Shown in pieces: positions 62,284 through 64,000 of a stretch of 64,000 nucleotides of DNA. The position numbers and the translations under genes were made by a program. Origin of the DNA: Dermanyssus gallinae (taxonomy: Eukaryota; Arthropoda; Arachnida; Mesostigmata; Dermanyssidae). The first letter of the stretch is position 1, and the number at the start of each line of letters is the position of its first letter. The stretch lies in assembly GCA_003439945.1 (NCBI GenBank), contig QVRM01001250.1, positions 233,501-297,500 of the forward strand, given 5' to 3'. The notes under the pieces are model-generated. The model was not told the DNA's origin. It saw nothing but the letters and a program-made list of their open reading frames with translations, and made no database searches.

Positions 62284-64000
62284 AGATTAACTGTGCAATA
62301 AAATATAAAGTAATAATTGGTATAGAAGTTGACAGTTTTTCTCAAATTCAGCGCAATATACTTCTATATTATGTAGTAAGGACCTCCATATTGCTAAAGC
62401 CCAGACTCGTGTTCCCCGTTCCCTGATTTTAGTGAGGGTTGCTTGTGTATACCTTCAACGAATCGGGGGACAAGTGTACTAATACTGCCAGTAGATATAG
62501 AAAGGAATATGAAAATGACTTGTCTCATACGTTCAAAAATATATAGAGGAAAGCTGACATGTGGTTGCGACTCTGATCGAGTCAATCTGCAAGCAAGCAT
62601 AAGGGCAACACTAGATGCTCGAAACAAATACAACGGTACGGAAATTAAAGAAGACTACACCACCTTCTTCCCATTGAAGAGGTAATACGGGAATTTGATC
62701 CCGATCATGTACGAAAACGTGGGAGAACTGGTTTTTAGTGGACCACATGCTAGCAGGTTAGCAACAACAAGCGGCCAGGCATGCGTATTGCATCTTCTTC
62801 TAATGGTTACTCGTATTTACAAACATATTAATCGAAAATTTTACAGCTGCTGCAAGTATACAAGTTGCGTCCTCTGCGACAATGGTTTTGAGGACAACCC
62901 GCTGCAATGCAATACGGTAGGTCTGCTCAGTCTGTGCGGAGCGAGGCGCACCACCATCATCTACTTTGAATGGGAAAAACGATATCTATTTTTTTGCCTA
63001 CAAACTGCGTGACGTTTGCTAGGCGATGACGGAGTGTCGTCTTCACTGAAGGGAATTGTAGCATATTGTTCAGTAAGAATACTATCAGGTATAAGCATGC
63101 TCTGTGAGACTTCACTTTGCGTTGCTGTTACTGTTAGTTATCATTTAGGGGCAGAAATTAGGGGCAATAACAATAGATATAAGATAGGTCAAACTGGTGA
63201 AGTCTTCGGGGAAGCATTCGAAGTAGGCGTGCCAAAGGACAGTTAGCATGTACTTCAATCATAAGTGCAAATAATTCTAATACTCTCGGCAGTTAGTCGT
63301 CAAGCTGATTTAGAGCGTCAACATAGGACGTATGTCGCATAGTGTAGTCGCATAGCAAACACGTCACAAATAGAGAATATGCGATAAAAAGGTAAATCAT
63401 CCGATTAGAGCAGATCGCTTTGCAGATCCAAACCAAAAGAATGACACGAGCATCTTCTCAGCTGTGACATACAACAACAGGTGGCGCAACCACAAGTTCA
63501 AAGCCCCCCGTCTCTCGACAACGCCTCTTTCAGCTGTATGAGAGATTCGTCGGGATGACAGACCCGTAGCGGCAACCAAGGGACAATTTCATTGGTGTCC
63601 CTCCTGAACGGCATCGCAAACAATTCGACTGCGTGCATGAGATGTGCAACAATTAGCAGGAACGTGACTGAACATTTGCGCATTTGGCGCATGTATAAGT
63701 ATAGCGCCACCAAGTGTACCTAAAGGGCGCCGTGAGATGCACGTGCAACGCTACCTACCCTATTGGTGGTTAGCCGATACCTACTCTACAGAACGCGTGA
63801 TGATGGCAAACATTAGGAACGTTACTACTTCTAGTCGTACTAGTTACACAGTACTAAGCACTAATCATGCTAATCCTGCTAACTAAGCAAGGCCAACCAC
63901 CGGCGAGGCGGGTGGGGCGGGAGCGGGGGTACCTTTGGGGTCACAGGACATGCCCAAACGAGTCGTTTTGCTGTTGGCTGTTGTCAAATGTCCAGGTACT
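62282..64000. other. No recognisable gene
   Basis: Several frames of 60-105 codons occur on both strands (for example 62443-62685 and 62695-63012, plus). None has a domain I recognise, and none stands out in length or composition. Confidence 0.4.

Overview
This window looks like gene-poor, repeat-rich nuclear DNA of a eukaryote, most likely an arthropod. I could not recognise a single host protein-coding gene. Almost everything that can be identified is a transposable element or a simple repeat. The arthropod assignment (perhaps a mite or other chelicerate) is inferred from the mix of mariner and maT-like DNA transposons, several LINE lineages, a tRNA-derived SINE family and long (TA)n tracts. 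No species-diagnostic gene is present.

Layout. 1.1-2.5 kb: decayed LINE with ORF1 end and endonuclease. 3.6-4.9 kb: a long-terminal-inverted-repeat (TIR) element holding a fragment of another LINE. 5.8-9.4 kb: tRNA-like SINEs, a mariner relic and a LINE 3' scrap. 12.9-15.2 kb: a long inverted repeat around a LINE reverse-transcriptase (RT) relic. 17.35 kb: a 5' half of a tRNA-Lys-like sequence between direct repeats. 18.3-25.3 kb: LINE family A, first as a deleted copy, then as a near-complete copy (21330-25285, minus strand) inserted with a 13-bp target-site duplication (TSD) into an older maT-like transposon whose halves lie on either side. 28.4-33.4 kb: three SINE copies, one with a perfect 15-bp TSD. 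37.2-39.5 kb: a CR1-like RT relic split by a relative of LINE family A. 42.2-45.2 kb: two mariner relics among trinucleotide repeats. 51-53.2 kb: (TA)n and minisatellites. 53.6-57.6 kb: a LINE of apparently restriction-like-endonuclease (RLE) type, followed by a young internally deleted mariner with perfect 32-bp TIRs. 57.7-58.2 kb: a fold-back repeat. 61.1-62.2 kb: a second copy of the long-TIR element.

The most informative locus is the family A LINE. Its ORF1 carries a C4HC3 PHD-type finger. ORF1 and ORF2 are in the same frame and separated by one TGA, and ORF2 has no ATG before its endonuclease core. Its C-terminus has a Cys/His array whose spacing is kept in the 37.6-38.9 kb relative. The genes do not form a host pathway. 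The window records successive, nested transposition. All coordinates of degraded copies are approximate, and clade names are inferences from motifs read by eye.
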